20,851 nt of DNA, from assembly GCA_003427395.1 (NCBI GenBank), contig BFEA01000307.1, positions 969,691 through 990,541 of the forward strand. The letters run 5' to 3'. Within the stretch, counting starts at the first letter, position 1, and each line of letters starts with the position of its first letter. Source of the stretch: Chara braunii (Eukaryota; Streptophyta; Charophyceae; Charales; Characeae). Positions 1 to 10,008 of this stretch are shown piece after piece. The position numbers and the translations under genes were made by a program. The notes beneath the pieces are model-generated. The model did not search any database. It worked only from the letters and a program-made list of their open reading frames with translations, and had not been told where the DNA came from.

Positions 1-12
1 CACACACACACA
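1..12. repeat. (CA)6 dinucleotide repeat at window edge
   Basis: The window opens inside a CA dinucleotide run, so its true length is unknown. Confidence 0.9.
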
Positions 13-838
13 GACTTGGAAACCACAGCAGAATGCGGGAATCTCAGCAAGGCATTCATTCCAGCGGCAAATCCCAGAAATCAGCAGTGTTCTCAGTCTG
101 TGTTTTTGGCGGGTCATTGCATCACTATTGGGTAACCCGGAGCGAGAAACCTGCAGAATTTTTTGCTGCAGTGGGGTCTCGTTTTCTTTCTCCCACCACC
201 GGGGACTAACATTTTGGTGTGCGGACATTTTCCAGGTGTTGGTAGCTGCCATGCAGTGGGGTCCAAGCCTTAAATTCTCATCCTTACTGATTGCGAGTTA
301 AGGAACATGTAGCAACTCTTCAAGCTCTCGTTTGTGCCTCTCACCAGTCTTGAACTCAGTTTTTGACTTATTTTCCAACGTGTTCTTCCATATATAATAC
401 CTGAAGCAAGAAGTGGGTCTTAGAATGCATGCTCCAAGGGGAACTTCTCCCACAGGCCACGGATTGGGTCACATTTCTTTTGCTGGTTGTTTGGGGAGTA
501 ACAGGTGACATGGTCGAATCCCGAAGGTTCTTTGTTTTTTGTCTTGAAAGGACTTCCTGTGTAGATACGCAAGAAGTAAGCTTGTTTTCTCCGAGACACA
601 GGGCCTTGCTGCAAACACATGAAAATGAACTTTCGTGGAGGAAACACTTGTTTCACCATCAATGCATGGTGGCCACAAGTCTCAAACACGATGGAGAGCA
701 CAGTCGTTTTCAAATTTCGTGCTTGTCAGAGCTTCGCTTGCCTGCACCTTTGTGAAATTTGGGAGTGGGCTTGGGAAGGATGCTGGAGCCCAGTGTCCAC
801 ACGAACATTGGGACTTCCCGCCAAGAGATGAGGTTTGT
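13..838. other. Non-coding stretch, no gene recognised
   Basis: Overlapping reading frames of 70-120 codons exist on both strands between about 420 and 1000. None has a recognisable motif, and they shadow one another. A TATA-like string (TATATAAT, 391-398) is present, but no convincing coding start follows it. Confidence 0.5.
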
Positions 839-844
839 TTGTTC

Positions 845-1163
845 TTTTTTTTTTTTGAAACGCGTGCGGATGCAGCAAGTTTCAAACTCGAATGGGCTAA
901 AGAAACAAACAAAAAAAAACTCAAATGGGCAAAAAAGTTGAAAAAAAACATCCCCGGGCGAAACAAACAGCCGCGGAACTGGAATGGGCATGCGCAGGTG
1001 AAATAGATCCGTTGGGCCTTTTCTCCCCTCCCTCCCCCCCCCCCCCCCTTTTTTCGTCCGACACCACGGCCAACCCCTGTAGTTATGACACCTGGCCTGA
1101 CGCCACGGCCACGGTACTTTCATTGCCTTTCGAACTAGGCGGCTCTTTTCTTTGCCCATTTGA
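845..1163. repeat. Poly-T, poly-C and 13-bp inverted repeat block
   Basis: There is a run of 12 T at 845-856 and 15 C at 1034-1048. The 13-mer TCAAATGGGCAAA at 921-933 recurs exactly in inverted orientation at 1151-1163. Shorter AATGGGC words also occur near 891 and 983. The flanks of the two arms resemble each other weakly, which could reflect a decayed inverted-repeat element. No target-site duplication was recognised. Confidence 0.5.
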
Positions 1164-1200
1164 AACTCTGCTCTGACAAAACGTACTGCTCCTTTTTTTT

Positions 1201-1840
1201 TGAGGTGTGTGTTGTTGTCCTTGTGCCCTCACCAGTGAAAGATTGTTTTGTTTCTCATGAGGGCTGCGGAGTGATGGGCCCAAACACGACTTTCTCAATG
1301 GTTCACTGCATTTGCTTTTTCATATGCCGTGCAGCAAGGCCCAGAGTCTGAATTATGGAAGAACTTGGTTTTGTCATTTGCGGCGTTGCTGGCCAGGGGC
1401 CGTTTTGTTTTCATGCAAAAGTTCAAGTTACTAATGGATCAGTTGTTCCGGTTGTCATTTTCTCGTCGGGGTATCTGTGCATCACACCCAGTCCTAAGTT
1501 GCGTTTGAATAAAAGGGACGGGGTTGTTGAAACACAAATTCACACATGAATTGTGCTGATGAACGGTAGGCATGCACGGTTTGTGAACAGGTCATGAGCT
1601 TGAATTGTGAGTGGATTTGTGACAGATGCAGGGCATGCTCACACCAGGACCTTCATGGATGTATCTGACCGCAATATAGGAGCATGGCGAGGGGAAGAGA
1701 ATGGAGGCATCCCACAGCCCTGCTCGCATAGCATCGCCTGCATAACCTACATTGCCTTTTTTTGTTTTTTTGGTGGCAAATCACCACATTGGGGAGACAT
1801 ACCCTACAATGCCTACACTGCGCCATCCAGCCCATGGGGG
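1201..1840. other. Non-coding stretch, no gene recognised
   Basis: Only short frames of about 60-110 codons occur, without motifs. No repeat structure stands out by eye. Confidence 0.45.
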
Positions 1841-1842
1841 GA

Positions 1843-1930
1843 GAGGCGTTCGGGTCCGGGCAAACTGCTGAATCCGAATGGCCGAACGTTCGGCCCCCCT
1901 TGGAGACGCGTTTGGCCAAAACCCAAACGC
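1843..1930. repeat. Palindrome and hairpin cluster
   Basis: Positions 1880-1895 form a perfect 16-bp palindrome (GGCCGAACGTTCGGCC). A further CGTTCGG word lies just upstream near 1847, in inverted relation to CCGAACG. Positions 1908-1930 form a hairpin with 8-bp arms (GCGTTTGG / CCAAACGC) and a 7-nt loop. Clustered hairpins next to a run of A and G (1932-1945) resemble the end of a small mobile element, but no partner terminus was seen. Confidence 0.7.
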
Positions 1931-2085
1931 CAAAAAAAAGGGGGATAATTTGCAAAATACCCCTATAAGTTGAGATATATGCCAAAATGCCCCTGAAAGA
2001 TGTCGGTAGAGCGGAATGTCCTTTTGGGACTAATTCTTTGTGTTTTGCCCTTGCCAGCCTTCCTACCACTGGAGCGGTGAAGGGT
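1931..2085. other. Short internal duplication, element-like non-coding DNA
   Basis: The word GCAAAATACCCCT (about 1951) is followed about 30 bases later by a similar CCAAAATGCCCCT, so a short AT-rich unit is imperfectly duplicated. This could be the edge of a transposable element; no coding or terminal feature confirms it. Confidence 0.3.
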
Positions 2086-2365
2086 TCACCTCCGTAGGTA
2101 GCTATGGAGTTTTAAGGAGGAGAGGTGGTGAAGATGACGATGACGATGATGGAGTTGGTGATGATGGCGATGAAGATGGAGGCGGAAGATGAAGAAAAGA
2201 TGGAGGTGGAAGATGAAGATGATGTTGGTGATGATGATAGGGGTGGAGGAAGAAGAGGAAGTTGATGCGAAGATAGAGATGGTGGAGAAATATGAAGTTG
2301 TTGATGAAGATGAAGATGAAGTTGATGCTGAAAATAGAGATGGTGGAAGAGTGCAGTGGAAGTGA

Positions 2366-2587
2366 GTGCTGCTGTGTGCTAAGAAAGGCAATGAAATGAA
2401 GAAGATGAGTGAAGAATATGAATTAGAAAGGTGAGCTAAGGAGATGGAGGGAGAGTGCAGCAGAAGTGGAAGCACTAGGGTGCTGCTGTGTGCTAAGAAA
2501 GGCAATGAAATGAAGAAGATGAGTGAAGAAGATGAATTAGAAAGCTAAGGAGATGGAGGGAGAGTGCAGCAGAAGTGGAAGCACTAA
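2366..2587 (+). repeat. Two copies of a 114-bp tandem unit
   Basis: The string GTGCTGCTGTGTGCTAAG begins at 2366 and again at 2480. The following about 105 bases are nearly identical (GGCAATGAAATGAAGAAG, then GGAGATGGAGGGAGAGTGCA). The second copy lacks five bases (GGTGA) before CTAAGG. This is the best-preserved duplication in the field and so probably the youngest. Confidence 0.9.
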
Positions 2588-3060
2588 GAATGAGATGAAA
2601 GGGGGAAGATGGGTGAAGAAAATAAGTTAAATAGGGATGGAGATGAAGGGAGAACACAACGGAGGTAGAAGTACTAAGAATGGAGATGAAAGGTGGAAGA
2701 TGGGTGAAGAAAACGGGTGAAATATCTATGGAAATGCAGGGAGAGTGCATTGGAAGTGGAAGTACTAAGAATGGAGATGGAAGGGGGAGGATGGGTGAAG
2801 AAAACAAGTGAATAGCTATGGAGATGAAAGAGGAACGAGGTGAAAGCGAAGAGGAGGGAGCAGATGATGAATCGGAGAGAAGAGTGGAGGAGACGAGCGA
2901 GAAAAGGTGGAGAAATGCAGCGGAAGTGAAGGGGAGGAGAAGATGATGAATTGAAGAGAGAAAGTGAGAAAGATTGTGGAAAATTGCAGTGGAAGCAACG
3001 GGGAGGGAGAAGAAGATGAATGAGGAATGAATAGTAAAGGGGGTGTGCAGGCGAGCTGTG

Positions 3061-3800
3061 GAGATGGTGGACTGCGACACAACTGGGGGGGAGAAAGAAG
3101 TTGAATGTGGCGAGAAAAGTGAGGACGACGAGTGGTGGTGCTACAGAGATTGTGGAGGAGTGCAGTGGAAATGAAGGGGAGGAAGAAGGTGAATGTGGAG
3201 AGGAAAGTGAGGGAGATTTATGGGTTCGAGTTGTGGAGATGGTGGAGAAGTCCAGCGGAAGTGAGGGGGAGGAAGAAGAATCTGAAGAGAAAGTTAGGAA
3301 GGTGAGTGGGTGAGTTATGGAGATGGTGGAGAAGTGCAAAGGAGAGGGGGAGGAAGAAGATGATGAATATTTGAGAAGGTCAGGAAAATGAGTGGTTGAG
3401 CTATGGGGATGGTGGAGAAATGCAGCGAAGTGAAGGGGAGGAGAGAGATGAATGTGGAGAGAAGAGTGAGGAAGATGAGCGAGTGAGTTGCGGAGATGGT
3501 GGGGAAGTGCAGCAGAATTGAGGGGGGAGGAAGAAGATGATTAACGTGGAAAGTGGGGAAGATGAATGGGTGAGCTATGGAGATGGTAGAGAAATGCAGC
3601 TGAGATGAAGGGAAGTGAGAAAAGTGAGGAAGATGAGTGGGTGAGTTGTGGAGATGGTGGGGAAGTGCAGCAGAAGTGAGGGGGGAGGAAGGAGATGATT
3701 AACGTGGAGAGGAAAGTGGGAAAGATGAATGGGGGAGCTATGCAGATGGTAGAGAAATGCAGCTGAAGTAAAGGGAAGGGAGAAGATGATTAGTATGGAG
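3061..3800 (+). repeat. About 84-bp minisatellite with dimeric higher-order pattern
   Basis: The anchor GAGATGGT (or a one-base variant) starts at about 3061, 3146, 3236, 3320, 3416, 3493, 3580, 3651 and 3743, giving spacings of 71-96. In the last four copies two subtypes alternate. One has GTTG(C/T)GGAGATGGTGGGG followed by AAGTGCAGCAGAA. The other has GCTATG(G/C)AGATGGTAGAG followed by AAATGCAGCTGA. Like subtypes are 158 and 163 bp apart. Confidence 0.8.
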
Positions 3801-3970
3801 ATAAAAGTGAAGAAGATGGGTGAGAAGGTGATGAAGATATTAGGGAGGAGGAGAATGTGCTAAAAAGATTTGCACCAGCCCACTAGATCTCTCTCTCCTC
3901 ACTTTTCACCTTGGTCCATGGATCTCCATTGAACCTCAACCAACAATCGAGAAGAAAAGAAGAAGAGATG

Positions 3971-4058
3971 CCGCCGCCGCCGTCGACGATGACGACGATG
4001 ACGATGACGGAGAAGAAGAAGAAGAAGAAGAAGAAGAAGAAGAAGAAGAAGAAAAGGA
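3971..4058 (+). repeat. Compound trinucleotide repeat (CCG)n-(GAY)n-(GAA)14
   Basis: A CCG run starts at 3971, followed by GAC/GAT triplets to about 4009 and 14 perfect GAA units at 4012-4053. A frame through it (3911-4120) would encode a poly-lysine block; because that frame is essentially the repeat itself, I do not annotate it as a gene. Confidence 0.9.
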
Positions 4059-4126
4059 AGAAGAAGATAGAGGAAGGAGAAGAAGAAGAACTTTCAAGAA
4101 GTCTCCCTTCTCTCTCTTAGCTCCCA

Positions 4127-4500
4127 AGCAGATTTGGTCCTCCTAGGATGATCCAAAGTGGAAGAAGTCTCTCCTTGGCAATCCAGCGTAGAGTAGTTCC
4201 TTCTAGGCAACCCCGAAGTAGAGTTAGGCTGTCCTAGGCACATGTAAGGCAGTAGAGACCCTCCTAGGCAGCTTCAAGGTAGGCAGTCTGCCTTCTAGGC
4301 CCCAATCAGCCATCTTTGGCCTCCAAAGGTAGTCTTCTCTCTCCCTCAAGATTCGAAATCCATAACTCTCCCTCCCTGAAGCTGTAGCTATGACATCCCC
4401 CTCTGTACTAATCCGGAGTAGAGTAGTACCTCCTCCAAGCAGTCCAGGACCCCTTCAGAGGCCAGGTCCTCCCTTTCCCTGGTCCTAGGTAGAGGAGCAC
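4127..4500 (+). repeat. Degenerate CCTAGGCA-type repeat, about 40 bp period
   Basis: The words CCTCCTAGG, CTTCTAGGCA, TCCTAGGCA, CTCCTAGGCA and CTTCTAGGCC recur every 30-45 bases between 4140 and 4300, often preceded by AGTAGAG. The pattern reappears at 4415-4490 (GAGTAGAGTAGTACCTCCT). It is too diverged for a reliable copy number. Confidence 0.6.
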
Positions 4501-5365
4501 CGCCTTGTAGGCTGAAAGAACTACTGCCAATGCCATGAAACTCGCTTCCTCTCCCCCAAGCGTGGTTGGGTTTGTGATGTACCAGCTTCTGTACCTGAAC
4601 GGACTTTTGAAGCGTTGAGTTTTGTTATTCATGCTTCTTTTTTCGATCTCTAACGGGCTTTAGGGGTACCCTTCATTTTGGTTGGTGGATGATGCATGGA
4701 ATCAATGGCTGACGAGGCCCTCCCACTTTTTAGACTTGTGGTTTTCTCAGACTTTTTGGCAATTTCTTTCCGGCGATCCATGAATTTACAAAGGACTTAC
4801 ACACGCCTTAGTCACCGCGCCAGGAATTTTGTTCGACAGTTGGGAGTTTGGGAATTTGTGGTCGCACTTCCCGTTGATGTATCCTCTCTTGCAAGTGAAT
4901 GTTCTTAAATTCGCCCTTTGTGAACTTTCAGTAGGGATTTGAATAGGCGTGGGATTTTTCCCGCGTCCAATCTTGCGTGCGGATATCATTTTTGAATTTC
5001 TCAATCTTGAATTAGTTTTAGAGCTAGAATGGATATAACATAACTGCTTTGGTGCCTTTTTGTCTTTGCGCCGGCGCCATGCATGCAAGCTTCACCCACT
5101 TCCCGCCATGCCAATGCCATCTTCACCTCTCTCTTTTTCGCGCCCTTTTTCCTCCACTTCTAATTGTTTTCCATCCCCTTTCCCTTCACGCTTCTCTCCC
5201 TCTCCTTTTTGTTTGAATCTTGGTACCGCTCCACACTACTCTTCGCGCCCTCTTTCTTGCCGCTTTCATCCCCATACAAGAACTCCCCACCGATCCCCCC
5301 CCCAGAGTGTTTGAGCCGTCAGACGACATTGTGTAAGGAGGATACTCCCATCACGCTATGATTTG
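4501..5365. other. Non-coding stretch, no gene recognised
   Basis: Reading frames of up to 100 codons occur without motifs. From about 5100 to 5300 the + strand becomes C/T-rich, giving Pro/Ser-rich frames. This fits a pyrimidine-rich upstream region for the possible promoter that follows. Confidence 0.4.
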
Positions 5366-5497
5366 ATTGGCTGCGAAGGAACTAGCGAGGATCAATATGG
5401 CTTTCCCCAGGCGACTAACCCGAACTCTTTCTTCACCCCCTCCTACCTTCGCCCCATTCCCTCCTATCTTCTATCTCGCTCTTCTCAACTATAAAAT
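5366..5497 (+). promoter_or_regulatory. Possible core promoter (inverted CCAAT plus TATA box)
   Basis: An ATTGG word (inverted CCAAT) lies near 5366, and a TATAAAA box starts at 5490. A C/T-rich leader follows (AAAACTCTCTCTCAACCC, near 5514) and the first ATG is at 5560. Spacing of the TATA box, a start site near 5520 and the ATG suits a plant gene. The frame that follows is short, so this could be a chance match or the promoter of a decayed gene. Confidence 0.35.
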
Positions 5498-5559
5498 CCA
5501 CAAGCGCATCCGAAAAACTCTCTCTCAACCCATCTGCCAGCTTCAAGGAAGTCGTGGCT

Positions 5560-5664
5560 ATGACGAGTCGAAAAGTCTTGACGGGCTGAGTGCAGTTTTG
5601 CAAGGCTGTGCGCTGGGTGGCCGTGACGGACTGTGGGATCTGGGCAGGTCGGTGTAGAAGTTGA
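5560..5664 (+). pseudogene. Short frame after TATA box, interrupted by TGA; unidentified
   Basis: The first ATG after the TATA box opens a 9-codon frame (MTSRKVLTG) ended by TGA at 5587-5589. The same frame then continues for 24 codons (VQFCKAVRWVAVTDCGIWAG and more) to TGA at 5662. A possible donor (CAG|GTCGGT) sits at 5646/5647. It may be an upstream ORF, a first exon with a nonsense change (a TGG to TGA transition would explain it), or chance. I do not recognise the peptide. Confidence 0.2.
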
Positions 5665-5988
5665 GTTGGCGGGGTGACGATCGCTGTGGTGTGGAGGTTG
5701 GTATGTGGCGGTCGGGATCGCCAGTACCTGGGTAAGGAAGGTGTATGTGTCCGAGTGGTTGCATGGCCTGAGGCCATAGTCAGAGAGCAGAAGGTTTGCA
5801 CACCTTGATCTTCAGTTCCTCCTCTTATTTTGGAAGCTAAGTCCACGATGGATGACCGGTTTTGTTTCTCATATCTATTTGTGTGCTCATAAACGGCTTC
5901 GTCCACATCCTTCGACCTTATCTCTCTCTTTCTCTCTCTTTTCATCATGAATGTTTGAATGTTTTAATGACTCCCTCGTCCCTACCAG

Positions 5989-6119
5989 CTCCTGAGGTCC
6001 TGTCCCGCTTGTCTCGTTGCATTCAATCAGATCTTTCGAGGTCAAGTATCATTGAATTTGAGAGACCAGCAAGCTCGGGTGATCTTGCCTCATCCCTCCC
6101 TTTGCTCCTTAGTATCTAA
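5989..6119 (+). CDS. Candidate terminal exon, unidentified
   Basis: A good acceptor precedes it: a branch-like TTTAATGAC, a pyrimidine-rich stretch and TACCAG ending at 5988. The frame that follows reads PEVLSRLSRCIQSDLSRSSI and onward for about 43 codons to TAA at 6117-6119. It is Ser/Leu-rich with mixed charge, more protein-like than its surroundings. No family is recognised, and no upstream exon can be joined in phase with confidence: the donor at 5646 would require a different frame. It could be chance. Confidence 0.22.
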
Positions 6120-7605
6120 TGGTTTATGTAGGAGTGATCTCGTACACTATGTATCGAGTGAGCTGTCGCTCTGATGATAAAAACGAATTAGGATTCTAAT
6201 ATGATTATTTCGATGCATGCTTTACTTCTTGCGCGAATGAATGATGGTCACCTTCTTGATTGAATCAACTTGCATAGACGCACGCCTCGGATTGGCTTGC
6301 ACGATGGATGGAAGATAATGTTGCGTCTGTTTATTCATCGAATAACGGATTGAGTAGACAATGCAATCAGCCTTGCTTATGCCATCTGGACTGATTACCC
6401 CGATCCGACTGGGTGTCAACTTCCCATATCCCCACCACGCCCGTTCGCGTATAATGAGGTAAGGACACATGTATGTGAGTGGGACGTACGAGAAGCCGTC
6501 GCCAAGATCGGTAGGCGCTACTATTTTCCTCCCGAAACAAAGTGCTCAGAATTCGTAGGCACTGGTTTTGTCATTATTGATTCTCATTTTTCCTCGTACT
6601 CATTATTATTGCCTTTTAACAAATTGATTGTCATCCCGTGGACGGCAGTGGCACCTCATTGGCCCAATACTCTGTGTAGCGATTGCTGCCGCACCGAACG
6701 TTATCGGGAAAAGGGGTTCCACTACCGAGCACGTGGCCAGGACGAACACGAGGAAAAAGCGACCAGGCTGAGGCCGTCCATGTCGGATTCCGAGCTCTGT
6801 AACGCATGACATCGGGACTTAATTCGAAAACGAGATCCCACGTGTGTACCCCCGCCTTTCCGTACGAAAAGATGTCGAGTAGCCCGCATGGAAAGTTTAT
6901 AGTTACTTTTTGGATTGAACAAACATTTGAAAGCAGCCCACGCTATTTCTTTCCCGTGCGGCTATGGCCATTTCTCACTTAAACTGGAACCACACGGGGG
7001 ATTTCAGTTCCATCTGTGTCCCCACACTCAAATTTTCCAAAAATCCTTGGCACACCCCATTTTGCTGTTCTTTCAGGGCCTGTTCCACGTTTTTATCACT
7101 CCGACCGAAAGACAGCACAGGGCGTGAGGTTGAACGTCACAGGCTAGCCTCTCTCTCGTAAAAGTGGCTCTCCCTCAGTTCTAGGCAACAAGTTGCAGCA
7201 TAAACTGATTGAAAGTGAGGACAAATGCTTTGCCCTCCTTAACCTTTCTTTTTTTGTGAAACTGCAGCTCAAACCGGTGTCCGAGCTGCTCTATAGCCTC
7301 CAAGGGAGCTGGAGGTCAAGGCCAAAGTTGTCCTCTAGCCCTAAGCTCTCCCTTTTCCAGTTTCTAGGCTAGGGGAGTGCAATCCAAGGTATATACTTGC
7401 CTCGGGTTGCGCAAAGTAGTTCCACACAATTGTACACTCATGCACAAGTGTTTTCTTTTGAGATACAACACTGGAACTTAATCGAGGATGATCCAGGGCC
7501 AAGATTGTATCTTAGAGTGAAGCCAGAAAAGGGGGAAAGAAAAAGGGTCTTTCCTTCGTTTGTTCTTTTTCATTTTGGCTAGATATCCCGTTTTTTGGGA
7601 GGTTT
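6120..7605. other. Non-coding stretch, no gene recognised
   Basis: Only isolated frames of 60-85 codons on both strands, with no motifs, no convincing splice boundaries and no clear repeats. Confidence 0.45.
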
Positions 7606-7623
7606 GAGGTAGAAATCTACCTC
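7606..7623. repeat. Inverted repeat, 8-bp arms
   Basis: GAGGTAGA and TCTACCTC are perfect inverted arms separated by two bases. Confidence 0.7.
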
Positions 7624-7707
7624 GTACTGCATATAGCCCTACAATTTAACAATATTTAAGGCTGGATTCCACATTGGTAGTCTGAGGTACTCTTCTTATC
7701 TCAGAGT

Positions 7708-7737
7708 ATGTATCCAGCCATTTGCGGCTGGATACAT
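7708..7737. repeat. Perfect 12-bp hairpin with 6-nt loop
   Basis: ATGTATCCAGCC (7708-7719) and GGCTGGATACAT (7726-7737) are exact inverted arms around the loop ATTTGC. A related GGCTGGATTCC word lies about 45 bases upstream. There is no T-tract after it, and in eukaryotic DNA it is unlikely to be a terminator. Confidence 0.85.
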
Positions 7738-7963
7738 GCAAAATGATGTTTTTGGCTTCACTTTTTGGCCCGTTTTACTAGCAAGGCTGTCTTCCCTCCA
7801 TTCAATGGGGTGGCGACTGTCTTATCTTAGAGGGGGCCCAGTTCAAGCCTTTCTCTATCCTAGGCCACCTTGTTACTCCTTCCTTTTTCCCTTCCACTGC
7901 AAATCAATATTATGGAGTGGACTTGCCGGTTTTTCTAGGTCAAGTCGATTTCTTGACTTGGGG

Positions 7964-8064
7964 GGACCATTTCTCCCTTTTCCATCCTAGCATCTACCTT
8001 GGATTACATCCTGAGGACCATTTCTCCGTTTTCCATATAGCATCTACCTTGGATTACATTCCGA
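7964..8064 (+). repeat. Two-copy tandem duplication, about 51 bp unit
   Basis: GGACCATTTCTCC starts at 7964 and 8015, and each copy continues through CATCTACCTTGGATTACAT. The copies differ by a few substitutions and one base in length. Surrounding DNA (7560-8250) carries further CTAGG and GAGGTA words. Confidence 0.85.
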
Positions 8065-9743
8065 GGTAGTCTTTTGTCTTGGGACACTACCTGCAGGCCC
8101 ATTCTACCTAGTCTTGGGGCTAGGCCTATTTTTCAGTCTCTGGGCCTAGGAGTTGTGTTTGGTCACATTCAAAGCGATCTGGCGCAAGCCTCCACCACAA
8201 GGGGATTCTGGCTTTCAAGCTTGGGGTCTTCCTAGGAAGATCATTCTATCGCGCCTTCTACAGTCTTCAAGGAGGGAGCTCTGGCCCTTGGGCTTCGGTC
8301 CTTGTCCAATGCTCTATTTCTGTGGTGAAGTCCATTTTTCGTCTCTTGAGGTTGTAGCGCACGGTCTTGCAGACGTTTACTGATTTTATTTTCGCCGTGA
8401 CCCGGGGCACGCCCTTTGTTTTGGATCTTCCTTCTTTATGATTATGGAAGAACTTGGGTTTGTTGTTGGCTTCTGATTGCATAGAGGCCGAGCCTTCATT
8501 CTCCTGCCGCATGGCCTTCTCTTCTTGTGTGCACGAAGTCCCATGTTCCATCTTGTGCTTAATAAATCCTTGGTTAGCAAACCAAGGGTTCCGACAACCA
8601 TCTGTACGACGGTGCTCTGCCAACATTGGACCGATATCTACGACTCTCAAGGCTGGACCTTCCCGAGTTCACGCGTCCAAGGAGTAAAGGATGAGGGGGG
8701 TTCAATAATATAATGCACGAGTAGAGGGAAGATGGGGCAAAATATCTGTGGAAGATTGACAAATGTGTTGTTGCTTATGAGTGCTTGTTGGATTGCTCGA
8801 GTGGCTGGTCGTGCCTGTGAAACCTGGCTCGATTATGCAACTAAACTGTGGGAGCCTACCTTGCTTGAAGGGATTGCTCTTATGCACATGGGGAGGTTGC
8901 ACCTTTCTCAGTGATGTAAAAGGGAACTCTTTGTAAGGGACCGATTATGCATTTGAGGGATAGGCTGGCTCCCATAGAGGAGTGCCTCTAACAAAAGGAA
9001 AAGCGACTTGTCATGATTGGAGGGAAAGGTGGAGGACAACAATGTGTGGCAGACTTCACGGGACTCGGGGAGCGAAGATAATTCTCAGAGAACCCCCTTG
9101 AACTGCATGAATACTGGAAGGAGCAATTAGCCTGCGGACAACAGAAGAAAGTGGGAAGTTGTGAATGGAAAGAGCTACTCCCCTCCCTTAAAAGAACAAA
9201 CCTATTGCCCAACCGTACACAAACAACTTAGGTAGGGGTGACTCCGAAGGGTGTAACCCAGACTGGGAACCGCCTCATTGGGCTCAAAAGTGTCAATCTG
9301 GACCCAACATTTGTCTCGAGGTGTGGCACAAAAACGGGTGGCCCAGTGTGGAGGACGGGTGCGTCTGGGTGGCACATGGATGGAGCCAGTGTGAAGCCGG
9401 CTTGATAAGGGTGCGCATTTTCTGGATCGCCGGCCCGACCGGGCTGGTTCTGGGTGTGAAAATAGGAAAAACAAATGGCATGGGTTTGGGCACAGGTGGT
9501 GAAAAAATTTACCTCTGGGAGGAACTGGATATGATTGTAGACTTTTTTCCAGAGTAAGGTCAGTTTCTTCTTCTCCTCCTCCTTTGACTGACCTCGCCTC
9601 TGACCTATACCATTTCACCCCGAGCTGAGCTCATTCGAATGATTTGTCGGAACTTCTCTTTTGATCCTTCCGCCTGTGCTTCTCACTAGTGATCTTTTCT
9701 ACCTTCGCCAACTGCATCTTGCTTCTCTGAAATCTGTGCACAG
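8065..9743. other. No recognised gene; scattered open frames
   Basis: Frames of 60-138 codons occur on both strands (for example the minus strand at 8267-8650 and 9202-9618, the plus strand at 9321-9557). None shows a known motif, and opposing frames overlap. A + frame from 9013 to 9402 stays open except for stops at 9079 and 9229, and is closed by TGA TAA at 9403. It might be a decayed coding remnant, but the evidence is weak. Confidence 0.4.
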
Positions 9744-9885
9744 GTGTCAAGGTATGGTGAGATTTACACCATCGTTCTTACAGCTGATGGACGGCATGGA
9801 GAACCAACAGCAATGGCACTTGCAGGATCGGCAAGAATACCAAACAGGTCCTGGTGCAGGGGCTCCGACCTTAATCCAGATGATG
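9744..9885 (+). CDS. Candidate internal exon, unidentified
   Basis: The acceptor is good (TTGCTTCTCTGAAATCTGTG then CACAG, ending at 9743), and the donor GATG|GTTAGT at 9885/9886 matches a plant donor. Between them one frame stays open for 47 codons plus one base, beginning VSRYGEIYTIVLTADGRHGE and ending with SDLNPDD; it closes (TAG at 9888) only just beyond the donor. Composition is balanced, with no simple repeat, unlike most open frames here. I do not recognise a family. An intron with a long pyrimidine tract would follow. Other frames across the same DNA are also partly open, so this rests on splice signals and protein-like content only. Confidence 0.35.
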
Positions 9886-10008
9886 GTTAGTTTCTGCATC
9901 CTCTTCGCTATCCAGACAATCCTTATCAGCTTTGCCACACATTTATTTCTCAGCCCGTTGTTTTTCCCTTGTACCCTGTGTTTTACATCTCCTTTGCTTC
10001 CCTGTGTA

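Larger units (their letters stand above)
2100..3860 (+). repeat. Purine-rich minisatellite field, 1.75 kb
   Basis: The + strand is strongly enriched in G and A throughout and consists of degenerate tandem units built from words such as GGAGATGGTGG, AAGTGCAGC and GAAGATGA. At least three unit families follow each other: 114 bp (2366-2587), about 90 bp (around 2570-2830) and about 84 bp (3061-3800). The long Ser/His/Thr-rich frames on the minus strand (up to 221 codons) are a by-product of the purine bias, since a purine-only strand lacks stop codons on its complement; I do not call them genes. Units differ by many substitutions and small indels, so the array is old. Confidence 0.88.

Noticed and set aside
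500-530. GGTCGAATCCCGA resembling a tRNA T-arm
   Set aside because: No matching acceptor stem, anticodon arm or A box at the right distance upstream.
2086-3339. Long minus-strand Ser/Thr/His-rich frames (139, 195 and 221 codons)
   Set aside because: They are the complement of a purine-rich minisatellite, where stops are rare by composition. They overlap each other in several frames and show no domain.
3911-4127. Poly-Lys (+) and poly-Ser (-) frames
   Set aside because: They are generated by the GAA and GAC triplet repeats; neither has non-repeat coding support.
9013-9408. Possible decayed coding frame on +
   Set aside because: Two internal stops and an end at TGA TAA, no recognised motif, and competing frames on the other strand; open runs of about 50 codons can occur by chance.
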